A stretch of 64,000 bases of DNA from Aureisphaera galaxeae (lineage in GTDB: Bacteria; Bacteroidota; Bacteroidia; Flavobacteriales; Flavobacteriaceae): NCBI RefSeq assembly GCF_028561275.1, contig NZ_JAQQTF010000010.1, forward strand, positions 182,530 to 246,529, in the 5' to 3' direction. Positions 51,761-61,360 of the stretch are shown here, in pieces; position 1 is the first letter of the stretch; each line of letters begins with the position of its first letter. Below the pieces are notes generated by a model. That model did no database searches, was not told the origin of the DNA, and was given only the letters and a program-made list of their open reading frames with translations. The position numbers and the translations under genes are program-made.

Positions 51761-53223
51761 TGAATACCTTAGAAAATATTACGCATATACTTTCCGATGA
51801 GGACAAGCGTGATTTTGTTGCCCAGATGCGACGAAAGAACCGAAGGGGAGACACCAAAAACATTGAACTGTTCCGCCTCATTGAAAAGGGAACGGACGCC
51901 GATTTGGACGTGCTCCTATACGGGAAACCCTCCAAAAATGCCTATCACGCCTTAAGCAAACGTTTGCACGATAACTTAATCGACTTTGTCGCTACCAAAA
52001 GCTTCCAGGGAGAGACCAGCGAGGAACTGGAAATATTAAAATTGCTATTGGCCAGTCGTATTTTCTTTGAATACAAACAATACAAACTGGGCCATAAGAC
52101 CCTGTCCAAAGCCGAAAAGAAGGCTAGGCAGTTGGATTTGTATGCCATCTTAACCGAAATCTACCATACCAAAATTCAATATGCACACACCCAAGCCAAT
52201 CTAGACATAAAAGAACTTATAGGTACTTCACAAAAGAATCTGAATCACTTTCAGCAGGAGCAACGCCTCAATATGGCTTACGCCACCATAAAATCGAAAC
52301 TGCGATCGGGCAAGCCAAGATCCATCAATGAGGTTATAAACGATGCCTTTATCGACTTTGAAATCGCCTTGGACCAGAATCTGGGCTATAAGTCCCTTTT
52401 TCAATTAATGAGCATTGCTTTTTCTGCAGCACAGTTGCAAAGCGATTTCTATCAGATAGAGGCCTTTATGGAAGAAGTGTACGAAATCGTTTCCCAAAAA
52501 ACAGGACCAGAAACCAAATACCTTTACTACCTTATAGAAATGGAGCACCTAATGGCCAGTACCCATTTCCGGAATCGGAATTTTGATCGCTCTTTTCAAT
52601 TCTCCGAACGCATGGAAGCCCGTATGCTGCAAAATAGCCGTTCCTACTTCAACAGGTTTCAGGAAAAGTTGATTCTAATTAAGGCACTCAACTTGAATTA
52701 CACAGGCGCACCCGATGCTGCCCTCACCCTATTATCTTCCTACCCAAATGATTCCTTGGACATTTCACTTACCACGATTATGTGCCTATTTCAGCAAAAC
52801 AAACATTCGGATGCCTATCAGATCCTTAAGAAGCTTTCCCACAGTGATCGGTGGTACGAAAAGAAAGCAGGATGGATTTGGGTACTAAAGAAGAATATCA
52901 TCGAAATCCTGCTCCTCATCGAACTGAACCGGTTGGATTTGGTACTGGCACGACTAAAAAGTTTTGAACGGCGTTTCTTCCCAAGGCTATCCCAAGAAAA
53001 TGAAAATCGAGTCATTCAATTTATGAAGTTGATCGCCTATGCCTATGAACATCCCGATAAAATCCAGACGGAATCCTTTCAGGAAAAAGTAGAAGCCTCC
53101 TTCACATGGAAGCAAGCGTCACGCGAAGACGTATTCGTCATGAGTTTCTATGCATGGCTAAAGTCGAAAATGGAGAAAAAAGACCTTTACAGTACTACTT
53201 TAGAATTGGTTTCCATGAAATAA
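51760..53223 (+). CDS. Large helical-repeat protein, cytoplasmic
   Basis: 487 residues, no signal peptide and no membrane segment. Almost wholly helical with TPR/HAT-like spacing (SRIFFEYKQYKLGHKTLSKAEKKARQLDL, TIMCLFQQNKHSDAYQILKKLSH), so probably a scaffold. No family recognised. The upstream direct repeats and palindrome suggest dedicated control. A large stem-loop follows the stop. Confidence 0.75.
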   Translation: MNTLENITHILSDEDKRDFVAQMRRKNRRGDTKNIELFRLIEKGTDADLDVLLYGKPSKNAYHALSKRLHDNLIDFVATKSFQGETSEELEILKLLLASRIFFEYKQYKLGHKTLSKAEKKARQLDLYAILTEIYHTKIQYAHTQANLDIKELIGTSQKNLNHFQQEQRLNMAYATIKSKLRSGKPRSINEVINDAFIDFEIALDQNLGYKSLFQLMSIAFSAAQLQSDFYQIEAFMEEVYEIVSQKTGPETKYLYYLIEMEHLMASTHFRNRNFDRSFQFSERMEARMLQNSRSYFNRFQEKLILIKALNLNYTGAPDAALTLLSSYPNDSLDISLTTIMCLFQQNKHSDAYQILKKLSHSDRWYEKKAGWIWVLKKNIIEILLLIELNRLDLVLARLKSFERRFFPRLSQENENRVIQFMKLIAYAYEHPDKIQTESFQEKVEASFTWKQASREDVFVMSFYAWLKSKMEKKDLYSTTLELVSMK

Positions 53224-53235
53224 AAAAAAAGGAAA

Positions 53236-53301
53236 CACCGCCCAAGTACTCCTCCTTTTGGCTTAGGGGGCCGATATCCCTACCGGCGGACTTGGGCGGT
53301 G
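53236..53301. other. Long-range hairpin after the helical-repeat gene
   Basis: CACCGCCCAAGT (53236-53247) and ACTTGGGCGGTG (53290-53301) form a perfect 12-bp GC-rich stem with a 42-base loop that itself can fold (GGGGG...CCC, CCGGCGG). No T-run follows, so it is more likely a structured 3' end or mRNA-stability element than a simple terminator. Confidence 0.55.
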
Positions 53302-53322
53302 CTTAACCAACCTAAACTATTT

Positions 53323-53403
53323 GTAGTCTAAAAGTAGAGGGACAGCACAAAACATCAAAAGAAGTGATCCCTCTATTTATAAATCAAGACCTTTTTAGAC
53401 TAC
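53323..53403. other. Nested inverted repeats at the end of the prenyltransferase-like gene
   Basis: GTAGTCTAAAA (53323-53333) pairs with TTTTAGACTAC (53393-53403), and inside it TAGAGGGA (53335-53342) pairs with TCCCTCTA (53368-53375). The outer right arm covers the TAG stop of the minus-strand gene. Probably a transcription end structure. Confidence 0.55.
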
Positions 53404-54707
53404 TTTTCACCTACTTTACTTAAAAAGTCGATATCATTTTCTACGGTAAGCAATAACAAACTTGTCGCCGTACAAAACACTGGACTGGTAATACAGTGAT
53501 GGCCATTCCAACTACCATCTTCATTCTGGATTTTTAGAATACGACCACTCATATCATCATACCATTTCTTCCAATCGTTATCTTGATTCACCACCAAGGA
53601 CTCCCCTGTTTGCAAAAAGCTCAAAAATTCTTCTCCTCCATTATTTCCAAACCCTGTCATTACATCTTCCTGTTGGGCACGATTCTTTGCAGACTCATAA
53701 ATCTCATACGAAGTATTGTACTCCACCGCCTTAGTATCATCATAACCAATATCCCTAAGCGTCTCTACAGAGATTTCCGCATTTTTATCGATCTTCCCTT
53801 CTTTCTTCGCCTTTTCTATGTCCTCTTTTACCTTTCTGGCTTCTTTGGCACTGGCCCTAACACTATTGCTCACCGCATACAACATCACTCCCGCACCATC
53901 TGCCGTATTTACGTTTCCACTTTTGGAATCGTAATTACTTTTTTGGTAATCCTTGGAGCGCTCTATCACCTCTTCTTCCACATCGGCACCTACCGCTTGG
54001 GCAGCTTCCAAAGCGCTTGTAGCAAGGCCACTTTGCAACACTCCGGCCCATCCGGCTCCCTTTTGACGTCCAGAAGCATCGGTTCCTTGTTCAATTTTAG
54101 AAACACAGATGTCCAAACATTTATTAATGCGTTTCTTATCGATTCCTTTAAGGTTGCGATCCAGAATATTGGACAATACCTGTGCTGTAAGCACCGCATC
54201 GATGTTCTCTCCCAACTTGGTTTGAATCTGGGTTCCCCTAATTTCAGTAATGTAGGGGCTGTCCTTGGGCGTGTTCTCTACGGTTTCCAATAAATAGGAA
54301 ATAGCATTATTTAGATTCTTAGCATACTTTCCCTTCTTAAGTGTTGTACCACTGCGAAGGAATGCCTGCACCACCATAGCAGTCGTAGCCGGATCTGCCT
54401 TCACCGCATGGGGATCTCGAATATGCTGGGCATTATGGGTTCCTGCTCCATATCCCCCATTGGGCAATTGAGCCTTATTTAACCATACCAATCCATCTTC
54501 TACTGAACCCCTTAGGTTTTCATTGTTCTTAAATATGCGGTAATTGTCCGAAGACTGTTCCCCCATAACCGTCATGAATACACACCCTTCTTCGGGTTGT
54601 AACGTGCGCTTTGTTTCGGCATAATCCCCTTCGGAGACATTGGCCGAAAAATAGAAAGCGACAAATAATACTGGCAATGCCAGTAAGAGCAACTTACTTT
54701 TCATCAT
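53400..54707 (-). CDS. Secreted prenyltransferase/squalene-cyclase-toroid-like protein
   Basis: 435 residues from ATG 54707 (MMKSKLLLLALPVLFVAFYFSANVSEG), with a signal peptide or lone anchor. Residues from about 65 onward show the alpha/alpha-toroid repeat: SVEDGLVWLNKAQLPNGGYGAG (QxxNGGYG), DPATTAMVVQAFLRSG and a last QNEDGSWNGHHCITSPVFCTATSLLLLTVEN repeat. A Lys/Glu-rich helix in the middle is unusual. The family includes terpene cyclases and binding proteins such as complement C3d-like domains; no catalytic DxDD is seen. A good promoter lies within the further upstream open frame, ruling out the ATG at 54764. Confidence 0.82.
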   Translation of the reverse strand: MMKSKLLLLALPVLFVAFYFSANVSEGDYAETKRTLQPEEGCVFMTVMGEQSSDNYRIFKNNENLRGSVEDGLVWLNKAQLPNGGYGAGTHNAQHIRDPHAVKADPATTAMVVQAFLRSGTTLKKGKYAKNLNNAISYLLETVENTPKDSPYITEIRGTQIQTKLGENIDAVLTAQVLSNILDRNLKGIDKKRINKCLDICVSKIEQGTDASGRQKGAGWAGVLQSGLATSALEAAQAVGADVEEEVIERSKDYQKSNYDSKSGNVNTADGAGVMLYAVSNSVRASAKEARKVKEDIEKAKKEGKIDKNAEISVETLRDIGYDDTKAVEYNTSYEIYESAKNRAQQEDVMTGFGNNGGEEFLSFLQTGESLVVNQDNDWKKWYDDMSGRILKIQNEDGSWNGHHCITSPVFCTATSLLLLTVENDIDFLSKVGEK

Positions 54708-54730
54708 TATACTGTTTAAAAGTTCGAGGG

Positions 54731-54761
54731 TAAAACTAGAATCAAGGGTCTCACCTAACAA
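54731..54761 (-). promoter_or_regulatory. Promoter of the prenyltransferase-like gene
   Basis: On the minus strand TTG (54761-54759) and TAGTTTTA (54738-54731) are 20 bp apart, giving a leader of about 17 bases to the ATG at 54707. Confidence 0.55.
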
Positions 54762-54923
54762 CACAACTTGAGGGAACCGACCTTTTCAATGAGGAAAAAA
54801 GCATTCATGTAACAATCTGGGAACCGCATTATGAACGTTTTAACAAAATTTTATTTCTCAGGGCGTTAAACCCTTATGGGATAGAAAGGTCATAAAGGCA
54901 ATAAACTTAAAAATTGAAATCAA

Positions 54924-55367
54924 ATGAAAAACGTAGTATTGATTGTATGCTTATTCGTAACTGTGGGTTACTCCTTCGCACAAGGGCAACGACCCGAACG
55001 GGATGGAGAACGCGGAAAACGAATGGAAATCATGAAAGACCTCACCCCAGAACAACGTGCAGAATTAAAGACCAAACGGATGACGCTGGATTTGGACCTC
55101 ACCGACGGGCAACAGCAACAGGTAAAAGTATTGTTGTTGGAAGAGGAAAAGAACCGTCCATCGCCAGAAGAACGCAAGAAGAATAAAAAAGAATTGACCA
55201 GCGAAGAGTTCTATAATAAAAGCATAGAACGATTGGATGCCCAGATCGCTATGAAAGCGAAGCTCAAGGAAATTCTTTCGCAAGAACAGTACGAAAAGTT
55301 TGAAAAATCCTATAAGCAAAGGGCCCATCAAAAAAAGCGCGCCAAAATGAGGCATGGCCGCAGGTAG
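54924..55367 (+). CDS. Small periplasmic Spy-like protein
   Basis: 147 residues. Signal peptide (NVVLIVCLFVTVGYSFAQ). The mature part is basic and helical with two LTPEQRAEL-type motifs (DLTPEQRAELKTKRM and ILSQEQYEKFEKSYKQR) that resemble the LTxxQ repeats of Spy/CpxP chaperones. A Lys/Arg-rich end (QKKRAKMRHGRR). It is followed after 69 bp by a second, smaller relative, with a promoter-like sequence between. Confidence 0.8.
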   Translation: MKNVVLIVCLFVTVGYSFAQGQRPERDGERGKRMEIMKDLTPEQRAELKTKRMTLDLDLTDGQQQQVKVLLLEEEKNRPSPEERKKNKKELTSEEFYNKSIERLDAQIAMKAKLKEILSQEQYEKFEKSYKQRAHQKKRAKMRHGRR

Positions 55368-55436
55368 TTTTTTGGCCCAGTTCTTGGTTATTTGATGCTA
55401 AAATGGTTACTTTAGTGACCTTAAAATTAAAAAACC

Positions 55437-55769
55437 ATGAAAAACATTTTTAAGATTATCGCCCTATCTTTTGTGCTATTTTTGGGAATGAACACTATGA
55501 GTGCCCAAACCTTAAAACAGGATCAAAACCGTCCTGAAGTAGTTGCCAAACAGCAAACTGCAGACTTAAGTAAAGCATTGGGACTTGATGGAGACCAGCA
55601 ACGTTCTGTCTTCAGGGCTTTAGTTACTCATAAAGCTGGTTTAAAGCGTGCGGAAGGTAAAGCGAATGCGGCTGCCGAAAAGAAAAAGGCAAACAACGAT
55701 TTGCAAGCTTCCATGAAAAAAATATTGACAGACGAGCAATATAAAAAGTGGCTCACACTAGAACAATAA
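55437..55769 (+). CDS. Second small Spy-like secreted protein
   Basis: 110 residues. Signal peptide (IFKIIALSFVLFLGMNTMSAQ). A helical mature part with ADLSKALGLDGDQQRSVFRAL and a final ILTDEQYKKWLTLEQ, close in pattern to the LTxxQ helices of the preceding protein. Upstream, TTG and TACTTTAG about 21 bp apart form a fair promoter (about 55399-55430). A strong terminator follows. Confidence 0.8.
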   Translation: MKNIFKIIALSFVLFLGMNTMSAQTLKQDQNRPEVVAKQQTADLSKALGLDGDQQRSVFRALVTHKAGLKRAEGKANAAAEKKKANNDLQASMKKILTDEQYKKWLTLEQ

Positions 55770-55783
55770 CTAGTTAAGGAATA

Positions 55784-55815
55784 AAAAAAAGGCTCCGAGT
55801 TCGGAGCCTTTTTTT
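55784..55815. terminator. Bidirectional terminator
   Basis: AAAAAAAGGCTCCGA and TCGGAGCCTTTTTTT form a long stem with a tiny loop, and T-runs are present on both strands. It sits between the Spy-like gene and the convergent hemL. Confidence 0.93.
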
Positions 55816-55818
55816 ATG

Positions 55819-57108
55819 CTATATACCTTTGGATGCCATTTTACAGGCTTCTATTGTCTTGTCCAAATCGGCTTGGGTAAGTGCATTGCAAATAAACCAA
55901 GTTTCATAGGCACTGGGCGCTATATAAATACCTTCTTTAAGCATATTGTGGAAAAAGGTTTTGAAAGCATCTCCATCTGCCGCTTCTGCAGCTGATGCAA
56001 AATTGACCACAGGCTTTTCAGAAAAATGAACTGAAATCATTGAGCCTATCCTATTAATGGTGTGTGCTACTCCATTCGAGCTAAGCACTTGGGCCATTCC
56101 TTCATGCAGGTATTGTGTCTTTTGGTTGATGGAATCGAAAATCTCGGGATGCTCATTCAATGTGCTGAGCATGGCAAGTCCAGCAGCCATAGCCAGGGGA
56201 TTCCCACTTAATGTCCCCGCCTGATAAACGGGTCCAACCGGTGCCAAGTAATCCATGATTTCGTTTCTCGCACCAAAAGCACCTACAGGCAACCCTCCTC
56301 CAATCACTTTTCCGAAGGTCACTATATCCGCATCGACCCCTAACAATTCCTGCACCCCACCTTTGGCCAATCGAAAACCAGTCATCACCTCATCAAACAC
56401 CAATAGAATACTATGAGCATCGCATAGCTGCCTTAGGCCTTCCAAAAACCCTTTGGCTGGGGGAATACATCCCATATTACCCGCCACAGGCTCTAGGATG
56501 ATACAGGCAATCTCACCCGAGTGCTGGGCAATGATCTCTTTTACATGTTCCAAATCGTTGTATCGGGCAAGTAAAGTGTCCTTAGCAGTCCCTTGGGTAA
56601 CCCCTGGACTATTAGGTGTGCCAAAAGTGACGGCGCCACTTCCTGCCTGTATAAGGAAGGAATCGCTATGCCCATGATAGCAACCAGCGAATTTTATAAT
56701 CTTATCCTTTCCCGTATATCCGCGGGCCAACCGAACAGCACTCATGCACGCCTCCGTACCACTGTTCACAAAACGGATCTTGTCTATATTGGGTACCATA
56801 GAAACGGCCAAAGAGGCAATTTCGGTTTCTATTTCGGTAGGCATCCCAAAAGAAGTTCCTTTTTTGGCTTTGTCGACTACCGCTTGTACCACTTCGGGAT
56901 GGGCGTGTCCCAAAATCATGGGGCCCCATGAATTGATGTAATCTATTAGGGTATTTCCATCTTCATCATACAAATACGCCCCTTTGGCTTCCTTCACAAA
57001 AATAGGGTCACCACCTACTGCTTTAAAAGCCCTTACAGGCGAATTCACACCTCCGGGAATCACCTTTTGTGCCTCAGCAAACAAGGCACTACTCCTCTTA
57101 TATATCAT
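55819..57108 (-). CDS. hemL: Glutamate-1-semialdehyde 2,1-aminomutase
   Basis: 429 residues, normal length. It converts glutamate-1-semialdehyde to 5-aminolevulinate in the C5 haem pathway, using pyridoxamine/pyridoxal phosphate. [24 protein letters not shown] at the start, [42 protein letters not shown] and the PLP Lys in [16 protein letters not shown] (about 266-281) are all as expected. It lies 9 bp after the glucosaminidase gene, an order that suggests co-transcription rather than joint function. Confidence 0.97.
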   Translation of the reverse strand: MIYKRSSALFAEAQKVIPGGVNSPVRAFKAVGGDPIFVKEAKGAYLYDEDGNTLIDYINSWGPMILGHAHPEVVQAVVDKAKKGTSFGMPTEIETEIASLAVSMVPNIDKIRFVNSGTEACMSAVRLARGYTGKDKIIKFAGCYHGHSDSFLIQAGSGAVTFGTPNSPGVTQGTAKDTLLARYNDLEHVKEIIAQHSGEIACIILEPVAGNMGCIPPAKGFLEGLRQLCDAHSILLVFDEVMTGFRLAKGGVQELLGVDADIVTFGKVIGGGLPVGAFGARNEIMDYLAPVGPVYQAGTLSGNPLAMAAGLAMLSTLNEHPEIFDSINQKTQYLHEGMAQVLSSNGVAHTINRIGSMISVHFSEKPVVNFASAAEAADGDAFKTFFHNMLKEGIYIAPSAYETWFICNALTQADLDKTIEACKMASKGI

Positions 57109-57117
57109 GGAATTAAA

Positions 57118-57954
57118 TTATCGTCCTTTTACAGGATGCAAATATAACACTTGCCCGACAGAAATATCATTAGTTAGTAGCCCATTATACTGCTTAAGGG
57201 TTTCAACAGTCATATTGAATCGTCTGGATATACTGTACAGCGTATCCCCCTTGATAACGGTATACGTTTTTACCTCAGCATCTCCCTTTTTTGTATCCTT
57301 ACCTCCTTTGCCCAATACGGCTTCGTCGTACTGTGTGAGGTTGTATCGTTCAATAATGCTAATGAGCTTATCGGGATATTTCGGGTCCGTAGCATAGCCA
57401 GCCCGTTTCAGCCCCTTTGCCCAACCTTTATAATCGTCTTTTCTTAATTTGAATAACCCTTGGTACCTACTTCTTTGGGTAAGAAAGAGGGAATGGTCGC
57501 GGAACGAATACTTTGCATCCCTATACTTTCGGAAACATTCTCCTTTTTCGTCGTCGTCGTGATAGACCCGTTCTCCCGTCCAACTTGTATGGCATTTTAT
57601 TCCAAAGTGATTGTTGGCGCGTTTGGTGAGATCTCCCCTTCCTGCCCCACTTTCAAGAATACCTTGAGCCAGTGTAATACTCGCAGGAATGCCGTATTGC
57701 GCCATTTCGTCCTTTGCAATATCGCTGTAGGTGTCAATATAATAGGCAACAACTTGAGCATAAGGTGCATTGGCTGCTGGTGCGTTCGATTTGGTTTTTC
57801 CTGTTTTTGGTGAAACGACAACTTTGCTTCCTTTATCCTTAATCACTACTTTCTCGGTGGTGTCCTTTTTGGATGCGGCCGTTTTTTTCTTCGATTTACA
57901 GGAGGTGGCGAACAACAGGAGTACAGCCAAGAGGGATATCCATTTTAGGTTCAT
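57118..57954 (-). CDS. Glucosaminidase lipoprotein with LysM
   Basis: 278 residues. Lipoprotein signal with Cys in LLLFATSC then a Lys-rich stretch and linker. The catalytic block (about 75-205) has YSDIAKDEMAQYGIPASITLAQGILESGAGRGDLTKRANNHFGIKCH, the FlgJ/glucosaminidase pattern with the catalytic Glu in LESGAG. A LysM domain closes it (TYTVIKGDTLYSISRRFNMTVETLKQYNGL). It should cut peptidoglycan glycan strands at the inner face of the outer membrane. It starts 1 bp after the stop of the PLP-enzyme gene. Confidence 0.94.
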   Translation of the reverse strand: MNLKWISLLAVLLLFATSCKSKKKTAASKKDTTEKVVIKDKGSKVVVSPKTGKTKSNAPAANAPYAQVVAYYIDTYSDIAKDEMAQYGIPASITLAQGILESGAGRGDLTKRANNHFGIKCHTSWTGERVYHDDDEKGECFRKYRDAKYSFRDHSLFLTQRSRYQGLFKLRKDDYKGWAKGLKRAGYATDPKYPDKLISIIERYNLTQYDEAVLGKGGKDTKKGDAEVKTYTVIKGDTLYSISRRFNMTVETLKQYNGLLTNDISVGQVLYLHPVKGR

Positions 57955-57955
57955 A

Positions 57956-58897
57956 TTATTCTATTTGAGGTATATTCTTTCGTGACAACTTTTCGTTCAT
58001 TCCCTTTATTCCTTGCAATCCACCGGTATGAATGGCCAAAATCTTACTATCCGCTTCAAAAAATCCATTTTGGGCCAAGTCGCATATTCCATACATCATT
58101 TTACCCGTGTATATGGGGTCTAGAGGAATTTGAGTCTGCTTTTTAAAGTCATTGATAAAACGCACCAAACCTACATCTATTTTACCATAACCTCCAAAAC
58201 AATAGGTATCTAATAATGTAAAATTGGTTTTATCGGTATATTTTTTTATTTCTGAAACCTGAAATGCACCCTTTAATGCCGAAAAACCAATGACTTGTTG
58301 ATGGCGTTCCGAGGCCCTTACCAATCCCGCCATGGTGCCACCTGTTCCTGCCGAAGTGCATATATAATCGTATTCGTGGGTTCGTTCCCCAAGTATCTCC
58401 TCACAACCCTTTACGGCCAAATCATTGGTGCCGCCTTCAGGAAGGAGGTAGAAATCACCGAAAGTATCTTTCAAGCGTGATATAAATTCGGGTGCTTCCT
58501 TTTGCTTATAAGCTTCTCTACTTACAAAATGAAGTTGCATCCCATGTTCCTCAGCATATTTTAGGGTAGGATTTCTTTGAAGTTCTGCCAATTCCTCTCC
58601 GCGAATCACGCCAATGGTATTCAATCTCAACCGATTTCCGGCAGCGGCTACAGCAGCTATATGGTTGGAAAAAGCTCCGCCAAAAGTGAGTAGACTTGTA
58701 TGACCTGTAGCTTTTGCTTTTTGAAGATTATAGGTCAATTTCCTGAATTTATTTCCGGACACAAAAGTGTCGATAGTATCCTCACGTATGATGTCCAACC
58801 TCTTAACTTTAGATTCAAAAAGAGCTGGATTTATCGTTTCGATTGGAGTAAAAACTTCAGAAAAAAGCAAATTCAAAGGGTAAAAAGTAACAGACAA
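57956..58897 (-). CDS. ACC deaminase/D-cysteine desulfhydrase-family PLP enzyme
   Basis: 313 residues, fold-type II PLP enzyme. The PLP Lys is in FVSGNKFRKL (about 46-55), followed by LLTFGGAFSNHIAAVAAAGNRL and the phosphate loop TSAGTGGTMAGL (about 181-192). There is no ATG in the open frame: TTG at 58897 gives MSVTFYPLN, and TTGs at residues 8 and 10 are alternatives; an upstream in-frame TAA limits the choice. The real substrate, whether D-cysteine or another amino acid, cannot be told. Confidence 0.9.
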   Translation of the reverse strand: MSVTFYPLNLLFSEVFTPIETINPALFESKVKRLDIIREDTIDTFVSGNKFRKLTYNLQKAKATGHTSLLTFGGAFSNHIAAVAAAGNRLRLNTIGVIRGEELAELQRNPTLKYAEEHGMQLHFVSREAYKQKEAPEFISRLKDTFGDFYLLPEGGTNDLAVKGCEEILGERTHEYDYICTSAGTGGTMAGLVRASERHQQVIGFSALKGAFQVSEIKKYTDKTNFTLLDTYCFGGYGKIDVGLVRFINDFKKQTQIPLDPIYTGKMMYGICDLAQNGFFEADSKILAIHTGGLQGIKGMNEKLSRKNIPQIE

Positions 58898-59612
58898 ATA
58901 GGTTTCAATGGCAAATTACGCATAATGCGAAAAGCGATTACACAAAGTCTAGGAAATTTTCAGGAAAACGTAACATTTTGATTTCTAGCCCAAAAGAATT
59001 TTCAATAAAAATTCAAAATTTAATCTTTCAAGTTAGTATTATTTATACCTAGTCTCGGTTAACAAAAAAGTACTATTTACGGATTTACCGTACTCTTTTT
59101 GATTAATGACCTTTCTAATTGTCAAAATAACCGTAATCGAATTTTTAAGCGTATTTTTTTGTAGTATTTTTCGTATTTCATTGATTTTTAGTGCATTTCA
59201 TCGATTTTTTTTTGTTTTTATGGAATTAATACTATAAAATTGTCATAACCAAATCACTAAAAACCATAAATATGCGATCCAAATTTACACTGGACCACTT
59301 ATGCTTGTTAGGTATATCCTATAGAGCGCGCGTACCAATTTTTTTTGGTATAAAGTATCCCCTATCCCCATTCGAAAACAAAACCTTCAGAAAACATGAA
59401 TTTGTATATAATGAAGTTAATTCTGGAGTTCAATTGAATTCGAAATACATCCATGCAGTAAATCAGTTTCAACGATCACATTGAAATTTTGGTGATTTGA
59501 GCTAAAACAATATTTGAGAAGATTCTTGCAATCTATCGAATATTGAATTTTAACGGGCAATTGCAATATCAAACAGCAGCGCTGTTCGGTATCGCCCTTA
59601 AAAAGCCAAATC
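58898..59612. other. AT-rich 715-bp stretch without a convincing gene
   Basis: Strong T- and A-runs, especially 59130-59230, and a small inverted repeat TACGGATTTACCGTA (59078-59092). A 70-codon frame at 59272-59484 begins after a leader-like AACCATAAATATG, but its translation shows no signal peptide, domain or coding bias. It may be a gene remnant. The 3' part must hold the promoter of the tandem secreted genes, though no clear TTG/TAnnTTTG pair was found. Confidence 0.5.
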
Positions 59613-60440
59613 ATGAAGAAGGACTATATTTTCAATGCAATGCTATTGGGATTCCTTTCCGTGGCAATCACGTTTTCGTGTTATGCCCAAGTAGGGATCA
59701 ATACTTCAAATCCAGCCGACGGTGCCGCTCTTGACATTACTAGTACCGACAAAGGCTTTCTTATTCCTCGTGTAGCACTTACTGGAACCGATGACACCAC
59801 CACCATAACACCATCGGCCACTACTGGATTACTGGTTTATAATACCGTAATCGCCGGAGCCTTGGCCGTTCAGGTAACCCCAGGTTTTTATTATTGGAGT
59901 GGTGTGCAATGGAGACGACTATACAATCAGGGATACACTCTATTATACGAACAGACTGCAGAAGTTAATGCATCAAGTTCCAGCAGTCAATACAACGACC
60001 TAACTGGAATGGACACCGGCGACATCAACATTCCTTTTAGTGGCACCTATCAGATTGTGGTAACTGGTTATTACGCAGCAGGTAATATACAGGGTGGGAT
60101 TTCCGGTGATGGTGCAGCTCAAGCTTCCATTAGTCTTTGGATGGACACCAATGCCTCTGGAACCTTTACGAATATTCAGGAAGCCTACATTACTAGTTCC
60201 TCCAAAGACATTGCTGGCGGGTCTAATTTCTATAACCTCGGACAGGCAGCTACCATGATATACACGGTAGATCTCGACGTTGTGAACACCTATCGATTTA
60301 AGGTTGCTGGAAGACAGTGGCATCGAGAAGGGGTGCTAAACGGCGCGTTCGGAAAAGATACTAACGGATATAACGGTGCAAGTGGTGTAAATGACGGCCA
60401 ACGTGGGTTCATGACCGTTTGCTTGATTAGACAACAATAG
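59613..60440 (+). CDS. Secreted protein, first of three tandem paralogues
   Basis: 275 residues. Signal peptide (IFNAMLLGFLSVAITFSCYAQ). A start block VGINTSNPADGAALDITSTDKGFLIPRVALTG, then GLLVYNT and GFYYWSGVQWRRLYNQGY, is common in Bacteroidota surface proteins of the tail-fibre-like type. A beta-sandwich-like half follows (DINIPFSGTYQIVVTGYYAAG, ITSSSKDIAGG, NLGQAATMIYTVDLDVVNTYRFKVAGRQW). No sorting domain, so probably secreted or held by partners. The same layout recurs twice downstream. Confidence 0.85.
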   Translation: MKKDYIFNAMLLGFLSVAITFSCYAQVGINTSNPADGAALDITSTDKGFLIPRVALTGTDDTTTITPSATTGLLVYNTVIAGALAVQVTPGFYYWSGVQWRRLYNQGYTLLYEQTAEVNASSSSSQYNDLTGMDTGDINIPFSGTYQIVVTGYYAAGNIQGGISGDGAAQASISLWMDTNASGTFTNIQEAYITSSSKDIAGGSNFYNLGQAATMIYTVDLDVVNTYRFKVAGRQWHREGVLNGAFGKDTNGYNGASGVNDGQRGFMTVCLIRQQ

Positions 60441-60480
60441 TTTCGCTTAACCCCAATTTCATTAATCTCAAAATCTGCTT

Positions 60481-61317
60481 ATGAAATCACAACTACGATA
60501 TATAATTATGTTCACCTTCTTGGCGGTCTTTTCTTTTTTACAAATGGACGCCCAAGTAGCGATTGGAACCAATACATTAGAAGATGGCGCCGTCTTTCAG
60601 GTAGAAAGCAGCGACAAAGGAGTTTTAATACCACGTGTTACCTTGACAGGTAGAAATGATGTTTCTACCATTACACCTTCTGCTGTAGAAGGACTATGGG
60701 TTTATAACACGGCGACTGCTGGAACTGGAAACAACAGAGTCACAGATGGATTTTACTTTTGGGACGGGAGTGAGTGGATCCGTGTCTATAATCAAGGCTA
60801 TTCAGAACAATTCTTTCAAACTGTTGGTGTGAAAGCTGCCAACCAATCTTCCAGCTATACATTACCCGGATTGGATCAAAGCATCACTCCACCATTTAGT
60901 GGAACGTACCAAATCATAGTCGTATGTTATTACGCAGCGGGTCTTCAAAATACTGCTCCAGACCCCGGAGTAGGGTCAGCCTCCGTATGGTTAGAGATTG
61001 ACGCTACCAAAGTGGCAGAGACTTGGCTTACCTCAACATCCAAACAGATAGGAACGGGAGCTTCTGTCTTTCATGCACTCGGACAGAGCAGTGTGATTAT
61101 TCACAATGTGGATTTGCAGGGCGGCACTTCCTATAACATTCGAGTACGTGCCAGGGAATGGGATGAAGACAACACGTATAACACCTTTCTTTCGGGAACC
61201 TATGGCAATGGCTACGGTGTTTGGGGAATCGATACCAGCTACTATAATGGCAATTCTGGGGGAGATCCCAATTGTCAGGACAACTACATGACCATTACGC
61301 TATTAAGACAGTTTTAA
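60481..61317 (+). CDS. Secreted protein, second tandem paralogue
   Basis: 278 residues. Signal peptide (YIIMFTFLAVFSFLQMDAQ), then VAIGTNTLEDGAVFQVESSDKGVLIPRVTLTGRNDVSTITPSA and a second half with ITPPFSGTYQIIVVCYYAAG and LTSTSKQIGTGAS. It has diverged most of the three in the C-terminal part, where a SYYNGNSGGDPNCQDN stretch is added before the shared MTITLLRQF end. It follows its neighbour by 40 bp. Confidence 0.85.
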   Translation: MKSQLRYIIMFTFLAVFSFLQMDAQVAIGTNTLEDGAVFQVESSDKGVLIPRVTLTGRNDVSTITPSAVEGLWVYNTATAGTGNNRVTDGFYFWDGSEWIRVYNQGYSEQFFQTVGVKAANQSSSYTLPGLDQSITPPFSGTYQIIVVCYYAAGLQNTAPDPGVGSASVWLEIDATKVAETWLTSTSKQIGTGASVFHALGQSSVIIHNVDLQGGTSYNIRVRAREWDEDNTYNTFLSGTYGNGYGVWGIDTSYYNGNSGGDPNCQDNYMTITLLRQF

Positions 61318-61360
61318 TCATAAAAATTGATTTTGACTTATAAACCAAAACCCAAATCTG

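Noticed and set aside
59272..59484. 70-codon frame with a leader-like start
   Set aside because: No signal peptide, domain or coding bias; kept only as a remark in the gap entry.
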